From assembly GCA_009823505.1 (NCBI GenBank), contig VZQC01000610.1:3769230-3833229 (forward strand): a stretch of 64,000 nucleotides of DNA, in the 5' to 3' direction. Position numbers and translations under genes: made by a program. Source of the stretch: Rhizomys pruinosus. Taxonomy: Eukaryota > Chordata > Mammalia > Rodentia > Spalacidae. The number at the start of each line of letters is the position of its first letter. Position 1 is the stretch's first letter. Positions 32,481 to 42,105 of this stretch are shown here, one piece after another. The notes beneath the pieces were generated by a model. It saw nothing but the letters and a program-made list of their open reading frames with translations, was not told the DNA's origin and searched no databases.

Positions 32481-33583
32481 TGTTCACATTCACACTTCTT
32501 ATGTTCTGCATTTCTTGTGGATGGACTGAGAAGCAGTTGGCTCAAGATCCAGCTGTCTGTGAATAGCAATCAATCGTGGTGCTTACAACCAATCATTTTT
32601 CTGTATGCTGACCTGAGCCTCCCCATAAGGCTCCTTCAAAATCTTAGCTGCAGGATGGGTCAACCCCAGGACAGCATGTGAGCAGCTGTGTCCTGAGACC
32701 AGGAACCTGGCCCGCTGCGCCCATGATGTGGCTCCCTCCAGGACATCTCACTCTCTGTCCAGAGGCCAGCTCCTGGCCATACGGTTTCCTGGGAACTGGA
32801 AGCACCCTTGGACATGCACCTGTCAGCACGGAGCTAGTAAAGCCAGAGCAAACTGAGAGGAGCCAGCCCCGCTGTGACATCCTGCCCCGCTGTGACACCC
32901 CGCCCCGCCGTGACACCCTGGGCTCTCCTACCAATGTAGTCTCCTCCTTCTGGAAAGACCTCTGTACCCTCCACACTGGTCTAGTCTCAGCAGCCCCATT
33001 AAGGGGAGCCTCCATCATGGGGAGCCCCCGTCCACTAGCTGGCTGCCTCTGGGCCCCTCAGCAGGCCACCTGCACTGCCTTCGCTGAGGGCTGCCTCTTG
33101 GGAACGAGAGCCGTCGCTTGAGCTTCAGGGCCCTTCCCCCAGCTTTCCCCTCACACAGCGAGTGTCCATCAAAGCAGAGTCCCTGAGCTCGCCCAGCTCC
33201 TCTCCTCTTGGCATGCTCACCCTATAAATCTTTCCCATTTTATGGGCTTAGAGTTTTACTGTGCTCAGTTTGACCTTTAGTCCACATGGAATTTATTTCA
33301 GTGTAAGTTCCAGAGACAAGATCCAACAGCATATTATTTTTCAAGTTAGCTCGACAGGTGCTTGAGCCCAGCTCTGTTTATATAATGATCCTGGGATCTG
33401 AAACCAAAAAAGAACTCCAGATACCAAATCCTCACGTGCAGTGATAATAATAAACTTGTGCTGAACACTCGCAGGCTGCCAAGCCCTGCAGTGGCCTCGG
33501 AGTGAGGTCAATCCAGCTCTGACCCATCCATCAGCGCTGAGGGTGAAACAGGCTAAAGCGATGTTCTCAAGGTGGTTCCCAGG

Positions 33584-33584
<1 letters not shown>
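32481..33584. other. Unassigned DNA with a 3x18-bp GC-rich repeat
   Basis: No gene recognised. Three tandem units (consensus GCCCCGCYGTGACAYCC) start at 32866, 32884 and 32902. Overlapping frames of 147 (plus) and 124 (minus) codons cover the same bases and have no motif. Confidence 0.5.

Positions 33585-33632
<48 letters not shown>
33585..33632. repeat. (CAG)16 pure triplet repeat
   Basis: Sixteen uninterrupted CAG units in otherwise unassigned DNA. A short frame would read it as polyglutamine, but there is no support for a gene. Confidence 0.98.
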
Positions 33633-33633
<1 letters not shown>

Positions 33634-33819
33634 GCTTTTGCAGATGCAGACTCCTCACAACGCTATTAAAAATTCCAGTTGGAAGACTTCTGGGCAGAAA
33701 AGCCAGTCAAACATCACGAGCTAGCAAGTAGATGAGAGGAGAGGGCTCCAGCAGCCTCATCTCAGAACCTGGAACCGAGGTGCACAATGCTATGTGGTTC
33801 CCGTGTTCCTTTTCTCAGA

Positions 33820-33893
33820 ACTGGGGTACAACTCAGTGGAAGAGCTCCTGCCTAGCATGCAGGGTTCCTCCCAGCAACACAATAAAGAAAGGG
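33820..33893 (+). mobile_element. ID-like SINE
   Basis: 'ctggggtacaactcagtgga', 'agagctcctgcctagcatgc', 'gggttcctcccagcaacac' and an A-rich end match the ID (BC1-type) consensus with substitutions. Confidence 0.75.
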
Positions 33894-33913
33894 GGAAGTG
33901 GGGGCTGGAGTTA

Positions 33914-34033
33914 GGGAGAGAAGAAGGGAAGGAGGGAGGAAGGGAGGAAGCAAGGGAGGAAGGGAGGAAGGGAGGAAGGGAGGGAGGGAAAGAGGGAGGA
34001 AGAGAGGAAGAAAAGGAGGGAGGAAGGCAGGCA
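33914..34033. repeat. (GGAA/GGGA)n purine tract
   Basis: About 120 bases of GGAGGAAG-type sequence following the ID element. Long frames on both strands here are a by-product of composition. Confidence 0.95.
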
Positions 34034-34284
34034 GAAGAACTGTTTCTTCCAGTTGCTCTAAGAGAACCACAGGTGGGTGTGTTTTTTCTGACAGCCGGAA
34101 CACACTATCAAAACTCCCCAAACCCCCATACTCAACTCCAGCAGCCCCACCTCCACCTGGCTACACAGCACGGCCTGGTCTTCCATGGAGAGGAAATCCC
34201 CATGACCATCCCACTGTAACATCAACACCATAGGCATGACAGAATGCATACTGGGAACCTGGCATGTGTCTTGGATGGTCCACA

Positions 34285-34425
34285 TCCCTCGAGCTTCACT
34301 ACAACCTGCTAAGAAAGTCCAGCCCCTGCTTTCCATTTAGAAGAGGAAACTAAGGCTAGACAGAGGTTCAGGGGCACAGCTGTGGGCCATAGCTCCTACA
34401 GGCAGAGCAGGAACGCTATCCAGCT
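34285..34425 (+). mobile_element. MIR element
   Basis: 'tttagaagaggaaactaagg', 'ctagacagaggttcaggggc' and 'gggccatagctcctacaggc' follow the MIR core. Confidence 0.7.
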
Positions 34426-35026
34426 GACCCTCCCTCTGGATAGGACACCTGTCCTCCTGCCTCTACCCAGGAGGACCAAATGCCCATTCTCCTGTCTCTG
34501 GGGCCTCCTGTTGCCTGGCTCCTGGAGAAGAGAAGCTGGGAGTGGCGGAGTGCCCCCAGGAAGCTCAGTTCTCCATGAGAAAACTCACTCAAGTGCTGTG
34601 TGCAATAAAGTCTTTTCAACCTATATAGAACTGTTTGAATGGGGATTAGGACTAAGGCAAAGCTCAGTGGAGGAGCACTTGCCTAGTGCTGTTCCTGAGG
34701 AAGGCAGATGTCTGTATGGTCCACGCAGAAGATCAAGCCTCCTGCCAAGGGGCAGGTGCACAACTGCCCCCCACTCAGCCATTTTTTTCCCTAGAGTCCA
34801 AGGACAGACTTGTGAGCGAGAAAGTACAGAAACAAAAGGGACACCAAAGGCCTGTGATGGTGCTTCTCTTCCCTCACCCCACCATGTCAGAATTCTACTA
34901 GAAAATGAACTCCCAGCAAAACCCCAGAAAGTCTCCCCTTCAGAACCCATAAATGAAGTGCACATTTATTTGATTGGAAAACAAACATAGAACATCTTAT
35001 GCTAAATAAAGTCTATAGATGCAGTT
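34426..35026. other. Unassigned DNA, one weak ID-like match
   Basis: A diverged ID-like stretch lies at about 34645-34690 ('gcaaagctcagtggaggagc'). A 202-codon plus-strand frame (34382-34990) covers MIR, ID-like and unassigned DNA with no domain; I do not call it a gene. Confidence 0.45.
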
Positions 35027-35043
35027 AGAAGATGACAGGTTTC

Positions 35044-35307
35044 GGGCTGGAGAGATGGCCTAGCGGTTAAGAGCGCCGACTGCTCTTACAGAGGACCCAG
35101 GTTCGATCCCCAGCATCCACATGGCGGCCGAGAACCATCTGAAACTCCAATTCCAGGAGAACTCCAGTTCCAGGGGAATCTGACACCCTCTTCTGACCTC
35201 CGCGGCATTGCACGACACGGGTGCACAAACTTGCATGCAGACAGTACATTCATACACATAAATAAATAAAAATAAAAATTTAAAAAAAATTAAAAAAAAA
35301 AAAAAGA
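35044..35307 (+). mobile_element. Very young B2-type SINE (17-bp perfect TSD)
   Basis: Full-length: head GGGCTGGAGAGATGGCC, box B GGTTCGATCCC, two tandem 17-bp units (AACTCCAATTCCAGGAG at 35143 and AACTCCAGTTCCAGGGG at 35160), CpG-rich 'ccgcggcattgcacgacacg', A-rich tail. Flanked by a perfect 17-bp duplication AGAAGATGACAGGTTTC (35027-35043 and 35308-35324). The retained CpGs and perfect duplication mark a recent insertion. Confidence 0.97.
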
Positions 35308-35324
35308 AGAAGATGACAGGTTTC

Positions 35325-35589
35325 CCACAGGCCCGCAGATGGGCTTCCTGCACAGTCCAGGGCTCTGGTTGTCTCTGCAGCTTTGGAAGTAAGACCTCCT
35401 CCTGTTAGAAGCTGGGATGCTGTCACCCTCAAGGCACCTTATGATTGATTTCTGGCATAATGCATTTTCTAAAAACAACCAGAAAAGGCTGGGACTGGAA
35501 GGGCTCCAGCCTTCCATTCCACCAGTAAAGCAACCGTAGGCACCTGCACTGACATGCGTGTACATTCTCCCATACAGATAAATCTTAAA
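35325..35589. other. Unassigned intergenic DNA
   Basis: No recognised repeat or gene. Confidence 0.45.
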
Positions 35590-35815
35590 AGAGGCTAGTG
35601 AGATGGCTCAATGGTTAACAGCACTGGCTGCTATTGCAAAAGACATGGATTTAGTTCCCAACACCCACATGCTAGCTAAACACCATGCATAACTCCAGTT
35701 CCAGGAGATCCAACACCCTCTTCTGGCCTCTGCAGGCATTGCATGCATGTGGTACAGTTATACACATGCAGGCAAAACACTCATACACATAAAACAAAAA
35801 TGAATAAATCAAAAA
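35590..35815 (+). mobile_element. B2/B3-type SINE, older
   Basis: 'ctagtgagatggctcaatgg', 'aactccagttccaggagatc', 'gcaggcaaaacactcataca' and an A-rich tail. Confidence 0.88.
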
Positions 35816-35964
35816 ACTATTTAATCTTAAAAGTTCAAAGATTGCCAACACAGAGAAATAATAAATGTTGAGGGAGAAGGAAATGCAAATTACAGGATAT
35901 GTATTAATCACATTGCACCCTATAAATGTGTGCATTTATTATGTACCAAGTTACTACGTGTGCA

Positions 35965-36264
35965 TGCATGTGTATGTTCATGTACGTGAAGGTGCATGTG
36001 TGTACAAATGCAGGTGGAGGTCAAAGGTCAATCTTGGGTGTCATTTCTCAGGTGCTATCCACCTTGTTTTTTGAGACAGGATTTCTCACTGAACCCAGAG
36101 CTCACCAATTGGGCAAGGCAGTCTGGCCACTGAGCCCCAGGGATTCTTTTATGTCTACCTCCCCAGTGCTAAGATTACAAGCATGAAGCACCATGACTGG
36201 TCTTTTACATGAGTGCTGGGGTTCAAACTCAGGTTCTTGTGCTTGTGAGCTATTTCCCCAGCCC
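35965..36264 (-). mobile_element. B4-type SINE, antisense
   Basis: 'gtggaggtcaaaggtcaatc', 'ttttttgagacaggatttct', 'gctgtctggcc'-like middle, 'gctggggttcaaactcaggt' and the antisense head ending 'atttccccagccc'. Confidence 0.85.
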
Positions 36265-36289
36265 ATGTGTGAAGTATAGAAAATGAAGA

Positions 36290-36362
36290 GACTAGGAGGC
36301 AGAGGCAGGCCTATTGCTGTCAGATCAAAGCCACCCTGGTCTACGTGGTGCATTCCAGGTGT
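36290..36362 (+). mobile_element. B1 fragment
   Basis: 'actaggaggcagaggcaggc' and 'agccaccctggtctacgtgg'. Both ends are missing. Confidence 0.65.
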
Positions 36363-36539
36363 GTGCCATCCACACATACAACTCTCAATGTTCAATAAAG
36401 AAGAAGCAACCATCATGTATGCAAACAGATCGAAGTTGTGCAAAGCACTTCACCAAAGATGATACACAGATGTCAAGTCAGCAGCAGAAGATATGTACAG
36501 GGTCCGTGACTACTGGAGAATGCAAAACATAATTCTGTG

Positions 36540-36665
36540 GCTTGCCCATGAAACTGGCAAAAGTAAAAACACTGGCCCACAACTGCTACACCTGAGCCAG
36601 CACACCACACTCCACGAGCTGGAGCCACCACTTTGGAAATTAGTTTAGGAATTAAAAAGTGAGAT

Positions 36666-36727
<62 letters not shown>

Positions 36728-37225
36728 ATTGATGCATTTCTCAAGATGTTAATACATACCTGTCACCTGGCCATTTCACTCCTAGTTTTTCTTCTAGAGA
36801 GCTAAGTATTTATGCAAAGTCTCGAATCTGAGTGTTCACAGGGACTGTACTGCCAACATCTGTGATAGCCAGATGCGCCCCAAGTGAAGGTTTCTGTAGT
36901 GGTGGAATCTTCGTAAATGAATGATGCTCCACAAGCAGTGGGCAGGCTGATTGGAACGTGCAATATTGGGAAGTCTCAAGACAAGTATGCCACAAGAGGG
37001 CAGACCTCACCACGGGCACTGTTTATATAAAGCTATGGACACGTGCCCTCCAGAATAACACTGATGGGGCAGGAAAGGGGCACAGTGGGCATGAAGAAAT
37101 CGTTATGAGTCTAGAGTGTCCACACTCTGACCCAGGCTGTGGTTCCATGGGTGTATATATGTGTCAACACTTTCCAAACTGTGTACTTTAAATACACACA
37201 GTTTACTTCTTATCAAATATTTTTA
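36540..37225 (+). mobile_element. Ancient LINE-1 (L1M-like) 3' end
   Basis: Blocks in L1M order: 'ccaccactttggaaattagt', 'atttcactcctagtttttc', then the old 3' UTR end 'ttccatgggtgtatatatgt', 'gtcaacactttccaaactgt', 'gtactttaaatacacacag'. Split by the (AT)n(AG)n tract. Confidence 0.7.
36666..36725. repeat. (AT)n(AG)n compound microsatellite
   Basis: About 13 AT units followed by about 17 AG units, within the L1M remnant. Confidence 0.95.
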
Positions 37226-37321
37226 ATGAATAATGGAATCATATCTGATTAAAAGGAAGGGATTTGTTTGTTTAGTTGCTTGGTGGCTTGGGTGCTGGTT
37301 AGTTGCTTGGTAGGTTGATTG

Positions 37322-37437
37322 GTGGTTTTGAGACAGGGTTTTATTGTGTAGCCCAGGTTGTCCTCCAGCTCCCAGCAATCCTCCTGCCTCACCCTCCTGA
37401 GTGCTCAGGTTACAGGTATGAGTACCACACCTGCTTA
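37322..37437 (-). mobile_element. B1 SINE, antisense, diverged
   Basis: 'ttttgagacagggttttatt', 'agcccaggttgtcctccagc', 'ctcaggttacaggtatgagt'. Preceded by GGTTGCTTGGT-like simple sequence at 37262-37320. Confidence 0.75.
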
Positions 37438-37522
37438 AAGAAAGAAATGGGAAAGTGTCCTTGAAGAAAGTGTTTTTGAAACTAAAAGTCACAGGGAATG
37501 AACTGTAAAAAGACAGAGTGCC

Positions 37523-38003
37523 ACTAATCATTAAGGAAATGCAAATGAAAACCACTTTAAGATATCATCTTACTCCAATAAGACTGGCTAGGATCAAGAA
37601 AACAAATGATACCAAGTGCTGGAGAGGTTGTGGGGAAAGGGGAACACTCATCCACTGCTGGTGGGAATGTAAACTCGTACAGCCACTATGGAAAGCAGTG
37701 TGGAGAACCCTTGGACGACTTGGAATGAACTTGCCACCCGACCCAGCCATACCACTCCTGGGCATGTACCCAAGACTTATCGGCACCACAGAGAAGATAA
37801 TGCACAGCCAATGTTTATTGCAGCTCTCTTCACAATAGCAAGGAGCTGGACCCAACCTAAATACCCCTCAACTGACAAGTGGATAGAGAAAATGTGGTAC
37901 ATCTACACAATGGAGTTCTATGCAGCAGTAAAGAAAGATGACATCACGAGCTTTGCAGGAAAATGGCTGGAGCTAGAGGACCATCATGCTGAGTGAAGTA
38001 ACA
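37523..38003 (+). pseudogene. LINE-1 ORF2 C-terminal fragment, frameshifted
   Basis: Encodes the ORF2 Cys-rich region intact ([18 protein letters not shown], pattern C-x3-C-x7-H-x4-C, about 37610-37665), then loses frame near 37780 and again near 37980 relative to the copy at 62.8-63.8 kb. The insertion is 5'-truncated, so it never held a full ORF2. It has very high nucleotide similarity to that copy, so both belong to the same recent LINE-1 lineage. Confidence 0.88.
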
Positions 38004-38383
38004 CAGTCCCAGAAAACAAAGACAAATGGTACCCTCATCTGTGGATGCTAGTGCCATTACCCAGTTGTAAGTTTCTTGTGTAGGGTCCCTGAGCTTTTGT
38101 ACATCAAAGCAGTTGGGCGTAATGCATTTTGGAAACAACAACAGAAACAACAGAAAAGACTGCATCAAGAACTGACTGAAAAGAGTGAACTTCTGCTCAA
38201 ACAGTAAACTTCCCCATGGACAATATTGAGAAAGCTAAGAGAGATGAAAAGCATGTTTGGGCGAATGCCATGGCTCTGGTGGGTGGGGGAATGGGGGAAA
38301 AAAAAAAAATAAAAAAAAAAAAATAAATAAATAAATTAAAAAAAAAAAAAATAAATATCGAATCAGAAAGAAAAAAAAAAAAA

Positions 38384-38496
38384 ACAAGGTCACCCGAGAA
38401 ACTCTTAGGAAACGAATTAAGTCTCCTAGAAACGATTAAGTACTTCAGTAAAGTGGCAGGATACAAAATAAACCTAGAAAAATCAAAAAAAAAAAA
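38384..38496 (+). mobile_element. Polyadenylated ORF2 segment 3' of the LINE-1 tail
   Basis: Ends 'GGATACAAAATAAACC' 'TAGAAAAATC' followed by A-run. The reading matches [10 protein letters not shown] of ORF2 just downstream of the RT active site. AATAAA sits 12 bases before the poly(A), as expected for a prematurely cleaved and polyadenylated LINE-1 transcript. Confidence 0.8.
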
Positions 38497-38512
38497 AAAA
38501 AGACAGAGTGCC

Positions 38513-39609
38513 CATGGACAGCCGGTAGAAAACCTTTCATGTGAGCACAAACTTCCAGAAGCCCTTGGATCAACCAAGCTGTCCCCTCAGAGTGCTGAGA
38601 TGGCAGCAGTTCTCTGTCTGGCCAGACCTGGATGTCTCTCCATTTCCTGGTCCCTCAAGCCCTGCCCACACCTCTGCAAACTGCTATCCCACCAAATCTC
38701 ACCAGAGGACACCCTGTATTACCTGCAGGGACCCCAACAAAAACCTCTTCTTTAGAACTATGCTTAACTTCCGGTGAGCAAGGCCGTGGGGGATTTAGAG
38801 CCTGGTCCTGCTTTCATTGTCTAGAACTTTCTGCAATTCACCAAACAGAAGACAGGACACCATGGAGATCACCAGCAAGACTGAGTTAGTCCCTGCAAAA
38901 ACTAGAGAAATTTCATCAGCTGATTCAAAGCCTTGAGTCCAGGCTCTCCATGGGACGGGCCAAACAGGCCTGGAGGGAACACCTGCTTGCTAGCTAGCCA
39001 ATGTGATTATTTCCTTCATTTCTTATTGGATTGGCAGGCGCTGGGCCATGGGACGTATATCATGCTCAAAAGCAAACTATAGCCACAGATTAAAAATTAA
39101 TTTGCTGCCTCGCCTGGCTTCCAGCTTGATGCCTTAATTGAGTTTGTTGTGATGGACGGTGGTGCTGAGCTGCAAGGCATGGTTCAGCCCAGGCCCCAGG
39201 ACCTCAGTGTTTGGTGAGAGGTTTCTGAGCTCTGTAATGCAATTATCCCCCAGCACACAGAACACTTATCTGCAGAGCCCCTCTGAATCCATCCTGGGGT
39301 CTCTGCGCATATGAAACTAGGAACAGAGCTATTGAGTTACTTCTTCAAAGATGCACTCCACTGACTGGAGGCTCAGAGAAAGGAGAGCTCAATTCACAGC
39401 TGAGAGAGATGCACATCCATTAATTAAATTAAACATCTAATTCAGCAGCTACTATACATTAAACATGCAAATGAGTGGTGTAATTTCCTAGGGAAGCTCA
39501 CAACAATCCTTTTCAGTAAATGATATACAGTGAGGAGACTAAAGGGGGGGGGGCTGTCTATTATACCCCTGGTTGCCTCCAGCCATGAAAGGTTTCCAGA
39601 GATTTCTTT
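38513..39609. other. Unassigned DNA; possible conserved noncoding element
   Basis: No gene or repeat recognised. From about 38990 to 39480 it is rich in homeodomain-type ATTAATT/TTAATTG cores and has a POU octamer ATGCAAAT at 39465-39472, unlike the surrounding repeat-rich DNA. This suggests, but does not prove, a conserved regulatory element. Confidence 0.4.
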
Positions 39610-39745
39610 CTTATTTCATGGACATTTACATAGAGCCAACTTATACCTGGCAAGAGACAGACATTCGCCCACATAATCATGAGGGACACTAGGACAACAG
39701 TCATGATGTTCACCTCCACAAGTGAGGAAACAGAGAGCCTCCTGC
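39610..39745 (+). mobile_element. MIR-like remnant
   Basis: 'tttacatagagccaacttat', 'gttcacctccacaagtgagg', 'aaacagagagcc' in MIR order. Weak. Confidence 0.55.
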
Positions 39746-39926
39746 CCCCATCTCTTGAAAACCCAGTCTGCCTCAGTCATTTCAGCCCTCACATTCCACA
39801 GGAGGATTTGGAGAACTGGCTGGGCTGACAGCACCCCACAGCCACCCTCTGGAGTCATGAAGGAACGAGGCTGGCAGCAAGCTTACAAGTCCTACATCTG
39901 CTCCTTAAAGAACAAGCAGCAGTCAC

Positions 39927-40050
39927 GGGGTGGGGAATGGCTCGGTGCTCTCAACAATGCAGACTGCAGAGGACCCAAGTTCAGTTCCCAGGACCTTCTT
40001 TCGGCCTTCATGGGCACTCACATGCTCAGAGTACATATATAAGCATAATT
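39927..40050 (+). mobile_element. B2-type SINE, shortened
   Basis: 'ggtggggaatggctcggtgc', 'gcagaggacccaagttcagt', 'gggcactcacatgctcagag' and an A/T-rich tail. Confidence 0.72.
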
Positions 40051-40057
40051 TTTAAAA

Positions 40058-40261
40058 ATATCTTTTATTTATTATTTTTATTTTATGTGTATGAGTGTTT
40101 TGCCTGCATGTGTGTTGTGCGATGCCCACAGAGGTCAGGAGAGAGCATTGGATACAGTGGAACTAGAATTACAGACAGTCGTTAGCACCATGTGGGTGCT
40201 GGGAACCAAACCTGGTTAAGAGCACTCAGGGCTCTTAACCACTGAACCATCCCTCCAGCCC
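40058..40261 (-). mobile_element. B2-type SINE, antisense
   Basis: 'ttattatttttattttatgt', 'gtgtatgagtgttttgcctg', 'ccatgtgggtgctgggaacc', 'cttaaccactgaaccatccc'. It lies tail-to-tail with the preceding plus-strand copy. Confidence 0.88.
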
Positions 40262-41690
40262 CATAAGATAATTATTTAAAAGCCAAAATAAAATAAACTG
40301 AGATCTCAGCACCTGGCAGCCAGCATCAGAAGCAGGCCCCTTTCCCTGTACCTCAAGAACAGTTTTTAAATGAACAAAGTACTCTGTTTGCTCTGATTAC
40401 CAGCTTGTTTTCTATAATAGCAAGGCACCCAACACCTTTGGGAGAATACTCTCCTTCCCAGCCTGCACCTCTCTCCATCCTCATTACCATGCTCCCATTG
40501 CATTCACACCATCCCTAGCAAAACCCCACAGGTGATCTGTCTGTATGCAGCCTCCCCTCCCACCTTCTTTCTCTCCTACACTCATTCATCTCTCCAAAAC
40601 ACTGCTGCATGTGGAAGGAGCAGGCAGGATGGCAGTGCCTCTGGGCACATGTCCTCAACAGCCCTCAGTCTATGGTCCCCCATAATCCCAATGGAAACCC
40701 AGCCCCCAATGGTAGAGCTTGGGGTGAGTTCTCTGGGGACCTGGCTATTGTCTCAGGGCTGTGGGCTCAGGCCAGAGCAGAATTGCCTGAGCAACAACCT
40801 CAGCCACACTTCTTGGGCACTCACTTTTATTACCGCACCTACCCAGAAGACTGTTCTATTGTTGGCTTCCCATCTAGGGAAACTGAGGCATAGAAAAAGT
40901 CAGCCAAACAAGCTGCAGACATCCATGGAGCATCTATCTGTGCTGTTCTAGGGAAAACTGGCCAAGACTGACAGGGGTAAATGGAATTCCCAAGCCTCCA
41001 CCCCGCTAGTTTACGCAAGGCCTGGCAAGAGAGGGTCAGGATGGAGACTGGAGGGGCTCTGTCTGTCTGTCTGTCTGTGTGGCTGGCCTCGTCCTCCCTT
41101 GGCCCCCGTTGCTGCTCCCTCCTTGTCACTGGAGGAATGAGTTGATGCTCCCTGCGCAGAACCACAGGCCTTTTCCCAGGGTGCGTGGCCCCTGGGGCTG
41201 AGACTGGGAGCTTGGAACTCTGAGGACACACTGCTGAATCTCAGAACAGAATCGAAGGCCCCTCAGGGGGCCCCATTCCACCCCCTAGTGTTGAATGCTA
41301 TCAACAAAATCCTTCCTGAGACAGGATACACGCTACACGCTTTAATTACCCTTTTTAAATAATGAATGAAAGCGATGCTGCTCCAGAGGCAGAGGGCTGC
41401 AGCCTAGGGGATAAGGTCAATGTTGCAGGCTCCCCTCCCATTAGGTTTGGGGCTAGGGGCCCCATCAGGCCATATCCAATTGCAGCAGCCTCTTTCTCAA
41501 AGCTGCTGTTTAGAAAATGCCAAGTCCCCACTCTCCCCTGCCTCCTCAGAGAGCCTGTCTGTGAATCTCTAAGCCCCTCAACGGATCCCCAGGTCCCCCA
41601 TTCCAGGAGAAAGGCGGGTGCCATTCCATGTCCCCAAGGAAATTTATAGATCTCAGGAGCCACCAGTATAACGGGAATTCTTAGCTCACT
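40262..41690. other. Unassigned intergenic DNA, about 1.4 kb
   Basis: No gene recognised. A (CTGT)5 run lies at 41057-41080 and a faint MIR-like 'gggaaactgaggcatagaaa' at about 40877. Frames up to 139 codons have no motif. Confidence 0.45.
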
Positions 41691-42098
41691 CTGCTGGGTA
41701 GCTTTGTGTCAACTTGACACACCTGGGTTGAGGGAGTCTCAATTGGGGAATTGGTTCCATTGGACTGACCTGTGGCCACGTCTGTGGAGTATTGTCTTGA
41801 TTGTTGAGTTATGTGGGAGGGCCCAGCCCACTGTCAGTGGTGCCACCCCAGGGCAGGTTGTTATGTACCGTATAAGAAAGCAGGCTGGGCATAGGCCAGG
41901 GGAGCAAGCCAGTAAGCAGCATTCCTCCATGGCCTGTGCTTCAGCTCTTGCCCCCAGGTTCCTGCTCTGAGTTCCTACCTTGGGCTCCCTGAATGATGAA
42001 CCCAGAAGATGTGAGCCGAATAAACCCTTTCCTCCCCAAGTTGGAAATGTAGAGTGTTTTGTGACAGCAAAAACTAGTTTGTGAAGACAAACTAGAAC
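41691..42098 (+). mobile_element. Medium-reiterated MaLR-like element, copy B
   Basis: Full-length partner of 31763-32153: CTGCTGGGTAGC start, GTGTCAACTTGACAC, 'accgtataagaaagcaggct', AATAAA in 'gaataaaccctttcctcccc', end 'gacaaactagaac'. Flanked by a perfect 7-bp direct repeat GCTCACT at 41684-41690 and 42099-42105. Confidence 0.87.
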
Positions 42099-42105
42099 GC
42101 TCACT

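Larger units (their letters stand above)
37523..38496 (+). mobile_element. Young LINE-1 insertion, two-part (template-jump-like)
   Basis: One insertion bounded by AAAAAGACAGAGTGCC at 37507-37522 and 38497-38512. Part 1 (37523 to about 38290) is the LINE-1 3' end: ORF2 C-terminus and 3' UTR, with an A-rich tail to about 38383. Part 2 (38384-38484) is a roughly 100-base ORF2 piece from just after the FADD box, carrying its own AATAAA (38467-38472) and poly(A) from 38485. In a normal LINE-1, part 2 lies far 5' of part 1. The top-strand duplication starts at a T-tract cut (bottom strand TTTTT/AC), fitting the LINE-1 endonuclease. Confidence 0.88.

Noticed and set aside
33543..33731. Polyglutamine-containing small protein
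   Set aside because: The frame is just the (CAG)16 tract with short unrelated ends; no domain or transcript signal.
34382..34990. 202-codon plus-strand frame
   Set aside because: Begins in a MIR and crosses an ID-like element; no domain; composition typical of chance frames.
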